A DNA stretch of 64,000 nucleotides from Teratosphaeria epicoccoides (taxonomy: Eukaryota > Ascomycota > Dothideomycetes > Mycosphaerellales > Teratosphaeriaceae), in contig JADDMT010000039.1 in NCBI GenBank assembly GCA_021401465.1, forward strand, positions 230,394 to 294,393, given 5' to 3'. The position numbers were made by a program, and so were the translations under genes. Under the pieces are notes generated by a model. It was given only the letters and a program-made list of their open reading frames with translations. It was not told where the DNA came from and ran no database searches. This document shows positions 20,303 to 29,172 of this stretch, one piece after another (the first letter of the stretch is position 1; every line of letters begins with the position of its first letter).

Positions 20303-23300
20303 ATGCAGCATGGTCCATTGACGCCGTTGGGCACACAGCTCCGATCCGTGCTGCTGTCAATCCGATCGAAGCCTGCTTTTGATAAAACGACTGCTACACA
20401 TCAGGTGCGCTTCCCGCCAAGCAATGCTTCGAGCCGATTTCAGCGCGCGCAACATGGTCCGCGATGCTATGGAAATGCTGCCACACTGTCTGTGGATGCC
20501 CTTCCGATCTGGCCAGAAGAGGCGCAAAAATTGAGGGAAAACTCGATAGTTGACGAAGTGCACCTGGGATCAAATACTTCGCCGGAAAAGAGACGAGCGC
20601 GCAGGCAGGGGCGATACGACCACATCACCGAAGCACTGAAAGATACACCCTACCAACATGCTCTCCCAGCGAAAGGGAGCGCCAAGAAGCAGGACCTCTC
20701 GAATGTCAACATCCGCAGAAGAGGCGCGCTAGCGAAGACTACCACCCGTGATTCTCAGCCATCACCGGAAACTGCCGAGAGGCTTGGACTGATCCCGCTC
20801 TTGGCCAAGTATATTCGCTGTGCAATTGAGTTGAAAGATGCGCCGCACCACACGCCGGCTTCGCTGTCGCAACACGAGGAGAACTATCTCGAGAGCAGGG
20901 GCTACAGCATCGAGGACATCCGTGCATGGGCTGAGATCATTACTGCTTTGCATTCGCATGAAGCAGCAGCGCGACTTCTTAGTCTTTTGAGAAGTCGCAG
21001 TCGCCGCCGCCCACCCCTGAGTCTACTTCTGTATCTCCTTCGCAGGCCACGCCTTAGCGCTTCGGCGCTTCGTCAATTGTTATATGCGACTCGTCATTTT
21101 GTGGAACAACATGCGTCGACCCGTCAGGTCCCACAGCTTCCAGAGAATGCTGTCATGATACTCTTCGTCCGCCTCGTCCGTCATGCCCGTGAGGTTTGGC
21201 CACCTGCGCTTGAGGAAATTGCTGTCCTATTTGTGAGCGCCTTGCAAACCATCCGGATCAAGTCCCGAAGGCCGTTGCTCGATCGAAGTTCGCGCTTGGC
21301 CCATCTATGCAATACTGCCATGCATTTGCTTTCGCTGCCTACGGGCGCGCAACCCTTCAGGGATGCCGCTGAACAAGAACGTGCAATTGTCCGGGTCTTA
21401 AGCTTCATGTCCAAGCATGAACCGCCATTACTGATCGACCGCCAAGGTTACCGTGCAGTCGTGCGGGTACAAATTGCTCAAAGCAAGACCCCTTCAGAAC
21501 AGCAGTGGGCGGAATTGAAAGCATTGAGTTGGCCACCTTGGAAGCAGGACCGCAATGCCATGGATGCTGGTATCACTGCTGACGAGCATGGCACAAGTAA
21601 GGCCGCGCACACCCTTCGGCGAATGCGAGAGGCAGGATACACGCCTGACAATTGGGCACAAGCGGCTCAGCTATATTCGGGCTGGGACATGGACGGCTCG
21701 CCCACAATACAAACTCGGGCACTCATGGGATCTGGTATGCAGCAGTATCGTACAGAAGACCCGATCTGGGCCGCGCGCATCGCCACGACCAGAACTGCTC
21801 AGGAAGCTTGGGCTGCGTATCTGGCTTACGAAGAGACCGGTCTCGGCCTGAACTCGCAAGTCATTTTCGCCATAATCCAGAAGCTTTCAAAGGAGGAGGA
21901 ACGGAAACGTGCACAGGTTTCTCCAGCTATGACGAAGCGCGACACTCGTCGTCGGGCACGCCTCTTCTCTGGCGACCGCCGTGAGGTTGACCCTCTGCCA
22001 CCATCAGTGCATCTGTACACATACACTCGCACGCCAGTCCCAACTGTCGATGCCTTCCTCCAGCAGCTCCACGACCGTGGTGTTGACCTCGGCTCTCATA
22101 CGTTGGCCCTCGTGATCGACAATGCTACGTCTTTGCAACACGGAATCTGGTATCTGCGTCTTGGGCGTGGTGGCGAAGCACACACGGGCGCTTTGCTTCT
22201 GCAAGAACCTATACATCAGCCGAAGGTGATACCCCCACCGCTGCTCTCAGCCTTCATAGAACGCCTGTGTCGGTATCCCAGCATCCACATGTCGAAGGTC
22301 CTGACCAGTAAATCGGAGGTTTCAGTCGTTTCGGCGATTCAGCCTCCGCTGCTCGAGGGGCACGAAATGAACTTACTGCATCCGATCGTTCATGCTTTCG
22401 AGCTGCTAACGCGCGTCCGGCCAGCCTCGCCTGCGCCGTGGTCGAGTATCCTGAGCGCCATGAGCAGGAAAGTCACACTTACATCCATGCGCTTCTTCTT
22501 TCGGGATCACCAGTGCAGGCCTTCTGGCGATGATCCTGGTGGAATGTATACACGAGCAAAGTGCACGATGGTGGCCTTGTCTTTTGTGAATCTCCTACTG
22601 ACCGAGATGCGCAAAACTGAGGTTGAGATTGACGAGAGGCATTTGCAATATATTTGCCTCGCTGTCGAGAACACGGCTGTCGCATGTTGGTACTTGGTCA
22701 AGTATCAGGCCAGGCATCTGTTGAAGCAGCAACCCCCTCTTGGCACATTCAAAGCAGAGACCATCCGGGATGCCGAACAGGCTATTGATTGTACCTTGAA
22801 CACTGCGGAGCACATGGAAGAGCTCTTTGGCGCTCTTGTCGGCAACGTCGACCAGCATGCCACTGCCGAGTCAGCGACATCATCAGGAGAGCTCGAGCTC
22901 ACTAAACTCCTCCACCGCCCAAGTCCGGCTTTTTTGCACGCTTACATTCGCGCTCTTGGCTGGCTTGGCGATCACAATGGCCTCCTCGAGCTGACACGGT
23001 GGATGGTCGCGCACCAGCATGAGCTCCGAGAGCAGCGCAATCGTGATCGCAATGGCGAGGACCTCATGAAGCTTTCGGTCCTCGCATTGCGGGTGTTTTT
23101 GGAGCGCAAATGGCTTCCGGAAAGGAGCACCAATGCTGCAAAAGTGTCGGTAGTTCAGGGAGCGGATACTGCGACACAGAGCGCAGAATCTGCTTTGCAG
23201 CGCCTGGAGAGTCCGGCGCTGGCCGAGATACTGGAAGAGGTAGAGAGATTGGTTGACAGCGTAGGAGATTGGCCCAGCTGGCCAGGTGATCAGGAAATGA

Positions 23301-23356
23301 AGGTGTATTGTCAGTATGAGAGGTTTCGAGACCTGGAGAAACTGTACATCGAGTAG
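20303..23356 (+). CDS. Large predicted mitochondrial protein, helical-repeat type
   Basis: A 1017-residue single-exon gene. The N-terminal ~60 residues (LRSVLLSIRSKPAF and on, rich in Arg, Ser and Gln) fit a mitochondrial presequence. The rest is largely predicted helical, with paired-helix stretches such as KAAHTLRRMREAGYTPDNWAQAAQLY that resemble PPR-like units, and Leu/Arg-rich parts (LRSRSRRRPPLSLLLYLLRRP). Proteins of this build in filamentous fungi often act in mitochondrial RNA expression, but I do not recognise a specific orthologue and give no function. The first ATG in frame is 20303; an ATG at 20299 is out of frame. Codon use matches the neighbours. Confidence 0.75.
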   Translation: MQHGPLTPLGTQLRSVLLSIRSKPAFDKTTATHQVRFPPSNASSRFQRAQHGPRCYGNAATLSVDALPIWPEEAQKLRENSIVDEVHLGSNTSPEKRRARRQGRYDHITEALKDTPYQHALPAKGSAKKQDLSNVNIRRRGALAKTTTRDSQPSPETAERLGLIPLLAKYIRCAIELKDAPHHTPASLSQHEENYLESRGYSIEDIRAWAEIITALHSHEAAARLLSLLRSRSRRRPPLSLLLYLLRRPRLSASALRQLLYATRHFVEQHASTRQVPQLPENAVMILFVRLVRHAREVWPPALEEIAVLFVSALQTIRIKSRRPLLDRSSRLAHLCNTAMHLLSLPTGAQPFRDAAEQERAIVRVLSFMSKHEPPLLIDRQGYRAVVRVQIAQSKTPSEQQWAELKALSWPPWKQDRNAMDAGITADEHGTSKAAHTLRRMREAGYTPDNWAQAAQLYSGWDMDGSPTIQTRALMGSGMQQYRTEDPIWAARIATTRTAQEAWAAYLAYEETGLGLNSQVIFAIIQKLSKEEERKRAQVSPAMTKRDTRRRARLFSGDRREVDPLPPSVHLYTYTRTPVPTVDAFLQQLHDRGVDLGSHTLALVIDNATSLQHGIWYLRLGRGGEAHTGALLLQEPIHQPKVIPPPLLSAFIERLCRYPSIHMSKVLTSKSEVSVVSAIQPPLLEGHEMNLLHPIVHAFELLTRVRPASPAPWSSILSAMSRKVTLTSMRFFFRDHQCRPSGDDPGGMYTRAKCTMVALSFVNLLLTEMRKTEVEIDERHLQYICLAVENTAVACWYLVKYQARHLLKQQPPLGTFKAETIRDAEQAIDCTLNTAEHMEELFGALVGNVDQHATAESATSSGELELTKLLHRPSPAFLHAYIRALGWLGDHNGLLELTRWMVAHQHELREQRNRDRNGEDLMKLSVLALRVFLERKWLPERSTNAAKVSVVQGADTATQSAESALQRLESPALAEILEEVERLVDSVGDWPSWPGDQEMKVYCQYERFRDLEKLYIE

Positions 23357-23545
23357 TTCCTAGTCAACCGATCGGTCGAGCGTTGACAGTAGCGTCAATG
23401 TTTGACGGAGCAGTCAACTTCGTGCGCCGGCAGCCAACAGCGACACCAGTTAGTTACGCGTGCCAATGACCTAATCAACGCGCGGTCCGCCATATCAAGG
23501 CGTAAGGGGGATCATGTCAACGGTCGCTGGGTCAACTTGCTCGGA
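23350..23545. repeat. GTCAA/TTGAC-rich tract downstream of the mitochondrial-protein gene
   Basis: Closely spaced AGTCAACC, CGTTGACAG, CGTCAATG, TTTGACGG, AGTCAACT, ATCAACG, GTCAACGG and GTCAACTT occur within about 190 bp, of the same kind as at 10.4-10.6 and 16.6-17.2 kb. Confidence 0.5.
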
Positions 23546-23552
23546 AGTGAGG

Positions 23553-24150
23553 TTACAGCGCGATACCACGGATGCCATGGTCTGGGATTTTGGTTAGACA
23601 CTGGCCGGCCACGGCGATCTCTTTGCTCGAGGTCCTACGAAGGCACACGACTCCGCATCGAGCCCAGGGAGGACGAATCGGTCGACGAGTCACATACCGA
23701 CCGGCTGCCCGGCAGAGGATCCAGCGGGATGTGCTCGCCCCGAAGCTCATCCAGTGGCAACAAGGACATGGCACTGCAGGCCGCCTCTTCTTCTCCCGTC
23801 GGAGATCGCACAATTGAAAAACTTCTTCTGACATGCCGACAGGAGCCAGAACGCAGGACAGGGCGAGGATGGCGAATTGAGCTGAGGACGGATCCCCGGC
23901 GGAGCAGCGGAGGGCGAGACCGGCGAGGAAGACGGAGATGACGAGAGAAGAGGCGGACGGCGAGACCCTTCTTCAGGGTGTCCCACCAGCCGAGGAAGGC
24001 GACGGTGCCCGTGATGAGGGCGAGGAGGCAGGCTCTGGAGATGAACGCTCCTTGGAGCTTATTGTAGTCGCAGAAGCCATCGACCATTCGCTCGTAGGCG
24101 GAGGTGTGGTTTTGCACGTGCAAATGCGACATGACGTTGGTGAGTGGCAA
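23553..24150 (-). pseudogene. Possible frameshifted small membrane-protein gene
   Basis: From a start near 24132 (MSHLHVQNHTSAYERM) the minus strand encodes a soluble N-terminus and one membrane helix (ACLLALITGTVAFLGWW). The same frame then becomes Arg/Ser-rich and unconvincing. A different frame just downstream encodes two further hydrophobic helices (SSLVISVFLAGLALRC and FAILALSCVLAPVG), followed by a basic, cysteine-containing tail to 23553. No usable intron can join the two frames: the gap lacks a spaced GT...AG pair. A frameshifted three-helix membrane protein is one reading; chance hydrophobic frames are the other. I do not know the family. Confidence 0.3.
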
Positions 24151-24425
24151 GTAATTGTGTGAGTGATCGTCAATTTTCGTCAGTGCGCCGATGTGTGATC
24201 TGTGTGCGGTTGGGAGATCAGAAAAGACAAAAGTTCACGAAACAAATCACCCGCACCCGCCTGTGTTCATCTCTGTGGCAGTTGCTTCCCACGCAGAGGT
24301 GACTTCCTCTCGTGACCAGATCAAGCGCATCGCACCCTGTCCCGGGCCCTGCCCAATTCAGTCCGCGTAGGAGGAACGGCATGCCAGGTCACTTCTTCAT
24401 TCACACATCTACACACCCACTATCT
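24151..24425. other. Spacer
   Basis: No gene visible between the membrane-protein relic and TSR3. Confidence 0.4.
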
Positions 24426-25682
24426 CTACGGTGGCCATTTGCTGGGCGCCTTGACCTCCGCCCGACCATAGCTGACGCTCAACTTGCCTTCTTTCTCCAT
24501 CGCACGCCTTCTCTGCGCCGCCGTGATTCCTGTTCGATCAGTTACCGGCGCCGCATTCATGATATTATCAAAATCATCGTTATCACCTGCATCGACGTCT
24601 GATCCGGTCTCTGCGTCAGAGTCCTCTGGAATGTTCTGAGCGGGTTTCCTCGGATCTGTCGCTCGTTGTATACGTTCTGGCACTGCTTTGTCGTTGTTAG
24701 AGGGATCTACAGATTTCGGCGTGGAGAATGGCTTCGAGGCCAGGACGCGTCGGCGGAGTTCGGCCATTTCCTCTTCATCGTCTGAAGGTGGGAGAGCAAA
24801 CGGATCGGCATCATCATCCTCCTTCACGCTGTTACCGTGGATGGGATTGGGCTGTTCGCCAGGTTTTGGGCCGCCGAGCTGAATGCCGCCCATACTGCTA
24901 GTATCGCTATCATCCTCTTCCTTGCCACTGCCGTCGTCTTCCTCATCGCTGTCGTTGACATCGATCTGCCTTCTATTCATGTTACCGCCTCTCCATGCAT
25001 CATCCTTGTTCTCCTCACGCTCCACGCGATCTTCTTTCCATTCATTCTCAATCTTCAACAGCCACATCTCTTCCGCCTTCTTGACCTCCTCTTCGTCCTT
25101 GCATGCTGCGTATCGCTTCAACACAGCATCGTTGATCTCCAAGAATGCCGTGCCGTAGCTGAAAGTGCTCAGAACCTGCTCCGCCCACTCCTTGTGTCCA
25201 CAAATGAAGAAGCAAGCTGCCAATGCTTCGACACAGTTCAACCGCCAGGGCCGGCCATAGTTTGTTGGATTTGCCGCTATCAAATATGGGAGTAGTCTCT
25301 GGTTCGGCCCACCAATCTTGCTGAACGGGACCTCTTCAATTCGGTTCCAGCTCGCCTCAACCACCGCCGCTCCATACTGCTCCAGAATCGGGCGGTCTGC
25401 TGGAGAAATGATGCTCTTCGCCTTGGGACTGACGACAACGCCCTGATGCTTCTGTCCGACATGCAGCTCCCTCATCAGTCCTAGTCGCATCAACCTCTTG
25501 CCTGAACATCTCTTGGCGTCGCAGTGATTCAGATCCCATGCGGCTGCTTTGAATGCTGGGCGATTGCCCCCGCCAAGTCCACCTTCGCGATCCGCATGTG
25601 TGTGTTGAGCATAAGTGCGTGGGCCGCCATGCTTCGAATGACCTTTGCCTTTGCCGTTGAAGTCCTTCTTGTGACGGACCAT
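24426..25682 (-). CDS. TSR3: TSR3, 18S rRNA aminocarboxypropyltransferase
   Basis: A 418-residue single-exon gene. The conserved core (about residues 45-210) contains WDLNHCDAKRCSGKRL, the N-terminal RLI-like segment, then PADRPILEQYGAAVVEASW, PNQRLLPYLIAANPTNYGRPWRLNCVEA and the end of the DUF367 domain. Tsr3 transfers the 3-amino-3-carboxypropyl group of S-adenosylmethionine to N1-methylpseudouridine in the 18S rRNA, a late step of 40S maturation. The C-terminal ~200 residues are acidic and low in complexity, as in fungal orthologues. The start MVRHKKD at 25682 is the first ATG of the frame; the few in-frame codons above it have no ATG. It diverges from GGA. Confidence 0.93.
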   Translation of the reverse strand: MVRHKKDFNGKGKGHSKHGGPRTYAQHTHADREGGLGGGNRPAFKAAAWDLNHCDAKRCSGKRLMRLGLMRELHVGQKHQGVVVSPKAKSIISPADRPILEQYGAAVVEASWNRIEEVPFSKIGGPNQRLLPYLIAANPTNYGRPWRLNCVEALAACFFICGHKEWAEQVLSTFSYGTAFLEINDAVLKRYAACKDEEEVKKAEEMWLLKIENEWKEDRVEREENKDDAWRGGNMNRRQIDVNDSDEEDDGSGKEEDDSDTSSMGGIQLGGPKPGEQPNPIHGNSVKEDDDADPFALPPSDDEEEMAELRRRVLASKPFSTPKSVDPSNNDKAVPERIQRATDPRKPAQNIPEDSDAETGSDVDAGDNDDFDNIMNAAPVTDRTGITAAQRRRAMEKEGKLSVSYGRAEVKAPSKWPP

Positions 25683-26000
25683 CTTCAGCTGCTCAAGCAA
25701 AGAAAATGCATGTATTGAACGTTTAGTCTGTTGTGTTGATTCCCGTCATCTTTGAAAGACACTCCACTCGCGTCATTTCGGGACGGTCCCGCGGCTGCGT
25801 ACCCAGCTGCATCCACAGCACAGCTACCTTACCAGCACCCTGTCCTTTGCCCCTGCACAATTTCTCACAGGCATTGGCTTTTCACGTGCGATCGCGTGTC
25901 TCCCTACAGCAGCCAACATTCTCCCAAGATCGAGCGTTACTTCGCAGGCGGAGCCGGACCGCCCAACCGACAAATCGGCCTCAGCACGACGCCAGCCAGC
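25683..26000. promoter_or_regulatory. Divergent promoter between TSR3 and GGA
   Basis: A 318-bp gap between divergent start codons. The frame above the GGA ATG is open through most of it but shows no conserved protein and is treated as leader. Confidence 0.45.
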
Positions 26001-28099
26001 ATGGAGGCAGCGTCGGCGCGGTATGCGGCGCGAGACCGCTATGGAGCATACCCAAACGAGTCTGTACGAACACCACTGCAGCGGTATATACAGAATGCCT
26101 GCTCGCCCGAGAACTACGAACCCAACCTTGCGCTGTGCCTCGAGATTGCAGACTTGATCAATTCCAAGAAGGGTGGAGCACCGCGGGAGGCCGCAGTAGC
26201 GATAGTGGGATATGTCAACCATCGCAATCCGAATGTCAGCCTGCTCGCGCTCAGTCTGCTGGACATTTGTGTCAAGAACTGCGGCTATCCCTTCCACCTC
26301 CAGATCAGTACCAAAGAATTCTTAAATGAACTGGTGCGGCGCTTCCCTGAACGACCTCCGATCCGGACGACAAGAGTACAAAATAGGATTCTCGAGCTCA
26401 TTGAGGAATGGCGGCGGACAATATGCGAGACGAGCAAATACAAGGAGGACCTGGGCTTCATCAGGGACATGCATCGCCTGCTGAGCTACAAGGGCTATAT
26501 GTTCCCAGAGATCAAGAGGGAAGATGCCGCCGTGCTCAACCCGAGCGATAATCTGAGGAGTGCAGAAGAGATGGAGGCGGAAGAAAGAGCAGCTCAGGAG
26601 GCCAAGCTGCAGGAGCTGATACGGCGAGGTACACCGCATGATCTGCAAGAAGCCAACAGGCTGATGAAGGTCATGGCTGGATACGATACGCGACACAAGA
26701 CGGACTATCGAGCAAAGGCCGCGGAGGAAGTCAGCAAGATACAGCAGAAAGCGCGGTTGTTGGAAGAAATGCTGCAGGGATATAAACTAGGTGATGAGAT
26801 TACTGAAGGCGACGTGTTTGAGGAGCTGGCCAACGCGCTGGCGTCAGCACATCCCAAGATCCAGAAGATGTGTGAGGAAGAAAGCGACGACACTGAGGCA
26901 GTGGCCAAGCTGTTCGAGATCAACGACAGTATACATCGGACCATCGAACGGTACAAGCTGGTGAAGAAGGGTGATATTGAAGGCGCCAATGCAATACCGA
27001 GGGGCACGCTAGGCGTCTCGGGTGCTGGAGTCAAGAGCGGTCCAAATAACGAGCTCTCGCTCATCGACTTCGGCGGTGCTGAGGAGACACAAGGAGCACC
27101 GCAGTCATCTGCAGCAGATCTAAATGCAGATGAGTCCGCAGCACCCAAGGCCAAAGGTAATGCGCTAGAGGATGATCTGCTCGGCCTCAATATGGGTGAC
27201 GGCAACTACGGACAAGGGGGCGGCATCCAGCTGGGCACCTCAGACATCATGGCTCAGTTCAACCAGCCTTCACAGCCTCAAACTGCGTCCAACTCGATCT
27301 TCAGCTCTACGACGCCTCTGCCACATCCGCAATATACTGTGTCTCAGCAACAGCCGCAGTCACAAGCCTCAGTAGCTGGCTTGAACGCATTTGCCGGCCT
27401 GAGCAACTCAACGACACCGTCGAAACCAGCCTCACCTGCTCCAGCTTCAATACAGCAGCACCAGGCAAAGAAGTCCGACCCTTTCGCATCACTTGCCACG
27501 CCATCGAGAGGTAATTCACCGTTCCAATTCCAACAATCTACAAAAGCGCCTTCACAACAGCCACAACAGTCCTCTGGCATTGATCTGCTTGGAATTGGTA
27601 ACGGAGCCTCTGCGCATGCACCGGCGCCTGAGCCTGCGCCGAAAGCACAACCGGCTGACGACGAATGGACTTTCTCTTCCAGTCTTCCAGACCAGTCAAC
27701 CGAAATCGTGGTAACATCAAGTAGCATCAAGACTATCTTTACAGTATCTCGTATATCAGACACCGATTTACAGATCTTGTCGAAGATCAGTAATGCTACT
27801 GCTCAGCCCATCTCGGACTTGACGTTTCAGCTGGCGGTCACTAAGGTAAGTGGCGGCGAATCAAATCATCCATCAAAAGTCTGCTAAATACCGAACAGGG
27901 TTACTCACTCCAGCTTCAACCACAATCAAGTCGCAACATAGGCCCGAATCATCAAAACGGCATCACGCAGACCATCAAGCTGCAGGGCGTCGAACCTGGG
28001 AAGGGCACGGGGGTCAAGATGAGGTGGCGGGCTAGCTATTCGCTTGGTGGCCAGCCGGTGAATGAGCAGGGCGAGGTTGTAGGGCTCGGCGTGCCTTGA
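26001..28099 (+). CDS. GGA: GGA-type clathrin adaptor (VHS-GAT-GAE)
   Basis: Two exons, 26001-27845 and 27899-28099 (681 residues), with a 53-nt intron (GTAAGT...GAACAG) inside the C-terminal ear. The VHS domain spans about residues 20-165 (TPLQRYIQNACSPENYEPN, LALSLLDICVKNCGYPFH), the GAT domain about 190-320 (LQEANRLMKVMAGYD, KIQQKARLLEEML), and the GAE ear about 570-681 (FTVSRISDTDLQILSKISN, then GYSLQLQPQSS after splicing). The Gln/Ser/Pro-rich hinge carries clathrin-box-like DLLGL (around 395) and IDLLGIG. GGAs bind Arf-GTP, ubiquitin and clathrin and sort cargo from the trans-Golgi to endosomes and vacuole. I placed the start at the ATG that opens the VHS segment; the frame continues upstream but without conservation. 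Confidence 0.92.
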
Positions 28100-28549
28100 T
28101 CATCGTAAGTAGCGTTGAAATTCAAAAAGAGATGACAGTGCAGCCGTCGAATCTCTCTACACAACGTTCCTCTCCGTGGTCGATGAGATGATCGGCTCGT
28201 CGCAGAAACGACCGACCATTTCGTGAGACTGCTGACTGAATCCGAAGCAGAGTGTGTGCGTCGAACAGATGACCGCTTGATTCGAAGAGTCGATCGAAAG
28301 ACTGGAGGATCAACTGCCACGGCGTGCCTAGCACCCCATCCCAGTCTCCGCACGTAAGCCAGCGTGTGAAACATCCGATCGCGCATTTTCCAATCAAGTT
28401 TCGTATTTTGTGCCCGCCGAAGTGTTGGCCCGAGAGTCTGGATATAAGTCCCCGTACACCCCAAATGTTCTCCAGGCGGCCCGTCGACCGACGCAGCGCT
28501 CTGCAACTCTCTACACGGTTCTGTACTTTAGCAGCCATCTACCCCCGAA
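28100..28549. promoter_or_regulatory. Spacer and probable promoter of the small secreted protein
   Basis: GGATATAAGTCC at about 28439-28450 is a TATA-like element ~100 bp upstream of the 28550 ATG, and CCAATCAAG lies near 28390. No other gene is visible. Confidence 0.45.
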
Positions 28550-28935
28550 ATGCAGCTCTCCCTCCGCCGCCTTTTTATTATCGCCAATTGCGCCACCATC
28601 ATTCACGCACAATGCGGTGTCAATTTCGGTGGTATCGTGAGTATTCCCCGTACGGCACTCAGATCTGTCTAGCTCTTGCTGACATCTTTGCTGGCAGGAC
28701 TGCAGCGTCAGTGGACAATATGTGGTGAGTGTGAGGGTTCGACTACGCTTGCACTCTGTCGCCGTTCCGATCATGTCGCTGATAGCAAGACTGGTGGTTA
28801 TAGTATCTTTGTAGACCAGGCCAAGATAAACCTCTCACTACGGAAAACTGCTGGGCATACTCGCCGGATTGCGAATGTAGGGGCCCGGTCATCCAGTGTT
28901 ATCCCAAGGAGGGGAAGAATGCGAAGTGCGAGTAA
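28550..28935 (+). CDS. Small secreted cysteine-rich protein (effector-like), three exons
   Basis: Exons 28550-28636, 28698-28724 and 28804-28935 give 81 residues. Exon 1 encodes a signal peptide (MQLSLRRLFIIANCATIIHA, cleavage expected after residue 20). The mature peptide has eight cysteines at positions 22, 31, 41, 54, 61, 63, 70 and 80, an even number as for four disulfides, in the pattern C-x8-C-x9-C-x12-C-x6-C-x-C-x6-C-x9-C. All joins are phase 0. Intron 1 is 61 nt (GTGAGT...CTGAC...TGGCAG) and intron 2 is 79 nt (GTGAGT...CTGAT...TTATAG); exon 2 has only 27 nt, so every uninterrupted frame is too short to attract notice. I do not recognise the family. Size, secretion and cysteine content are those of fungal effectors or antimicrobial peptides; function is unknown. 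It converges on PAL. Confidence 0.65.
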
Positions 28936-29172
28936 CGATGAGATGTCAGAACATGGAAGATTATCTGTGTTGGCCACTGTAGTCACGAGACCAAAGAAGC
29001 CGGGATGGTCACACTTGTCTATCTACTACGGAGCTGCTCGAGCGTTTATTCTATTGAGACCCACTCTATCGACCCTCTCACCCTACTCTTTCTCCAGAGT
29101 AATCAGGCTCATCACTGTTATGCCCTGGAGCAAAGAGCGACGCGAAGTATTTTCCAAACACAGCCACTCATC

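Noticed and set aside
23402..23941. 179-codon plus-strand frame
   Set aside because: Antisense to the split membrane-helix region and rich in Arg/Ser without structure; its first part is the GTCAA-rich tract.
25752..26000. Upstream in-frame extension of GGA
   Set aside because: 83 codons without any resemblance to the family; the VHS domain begins just after the ATG at 26001, so this is treated as leader.
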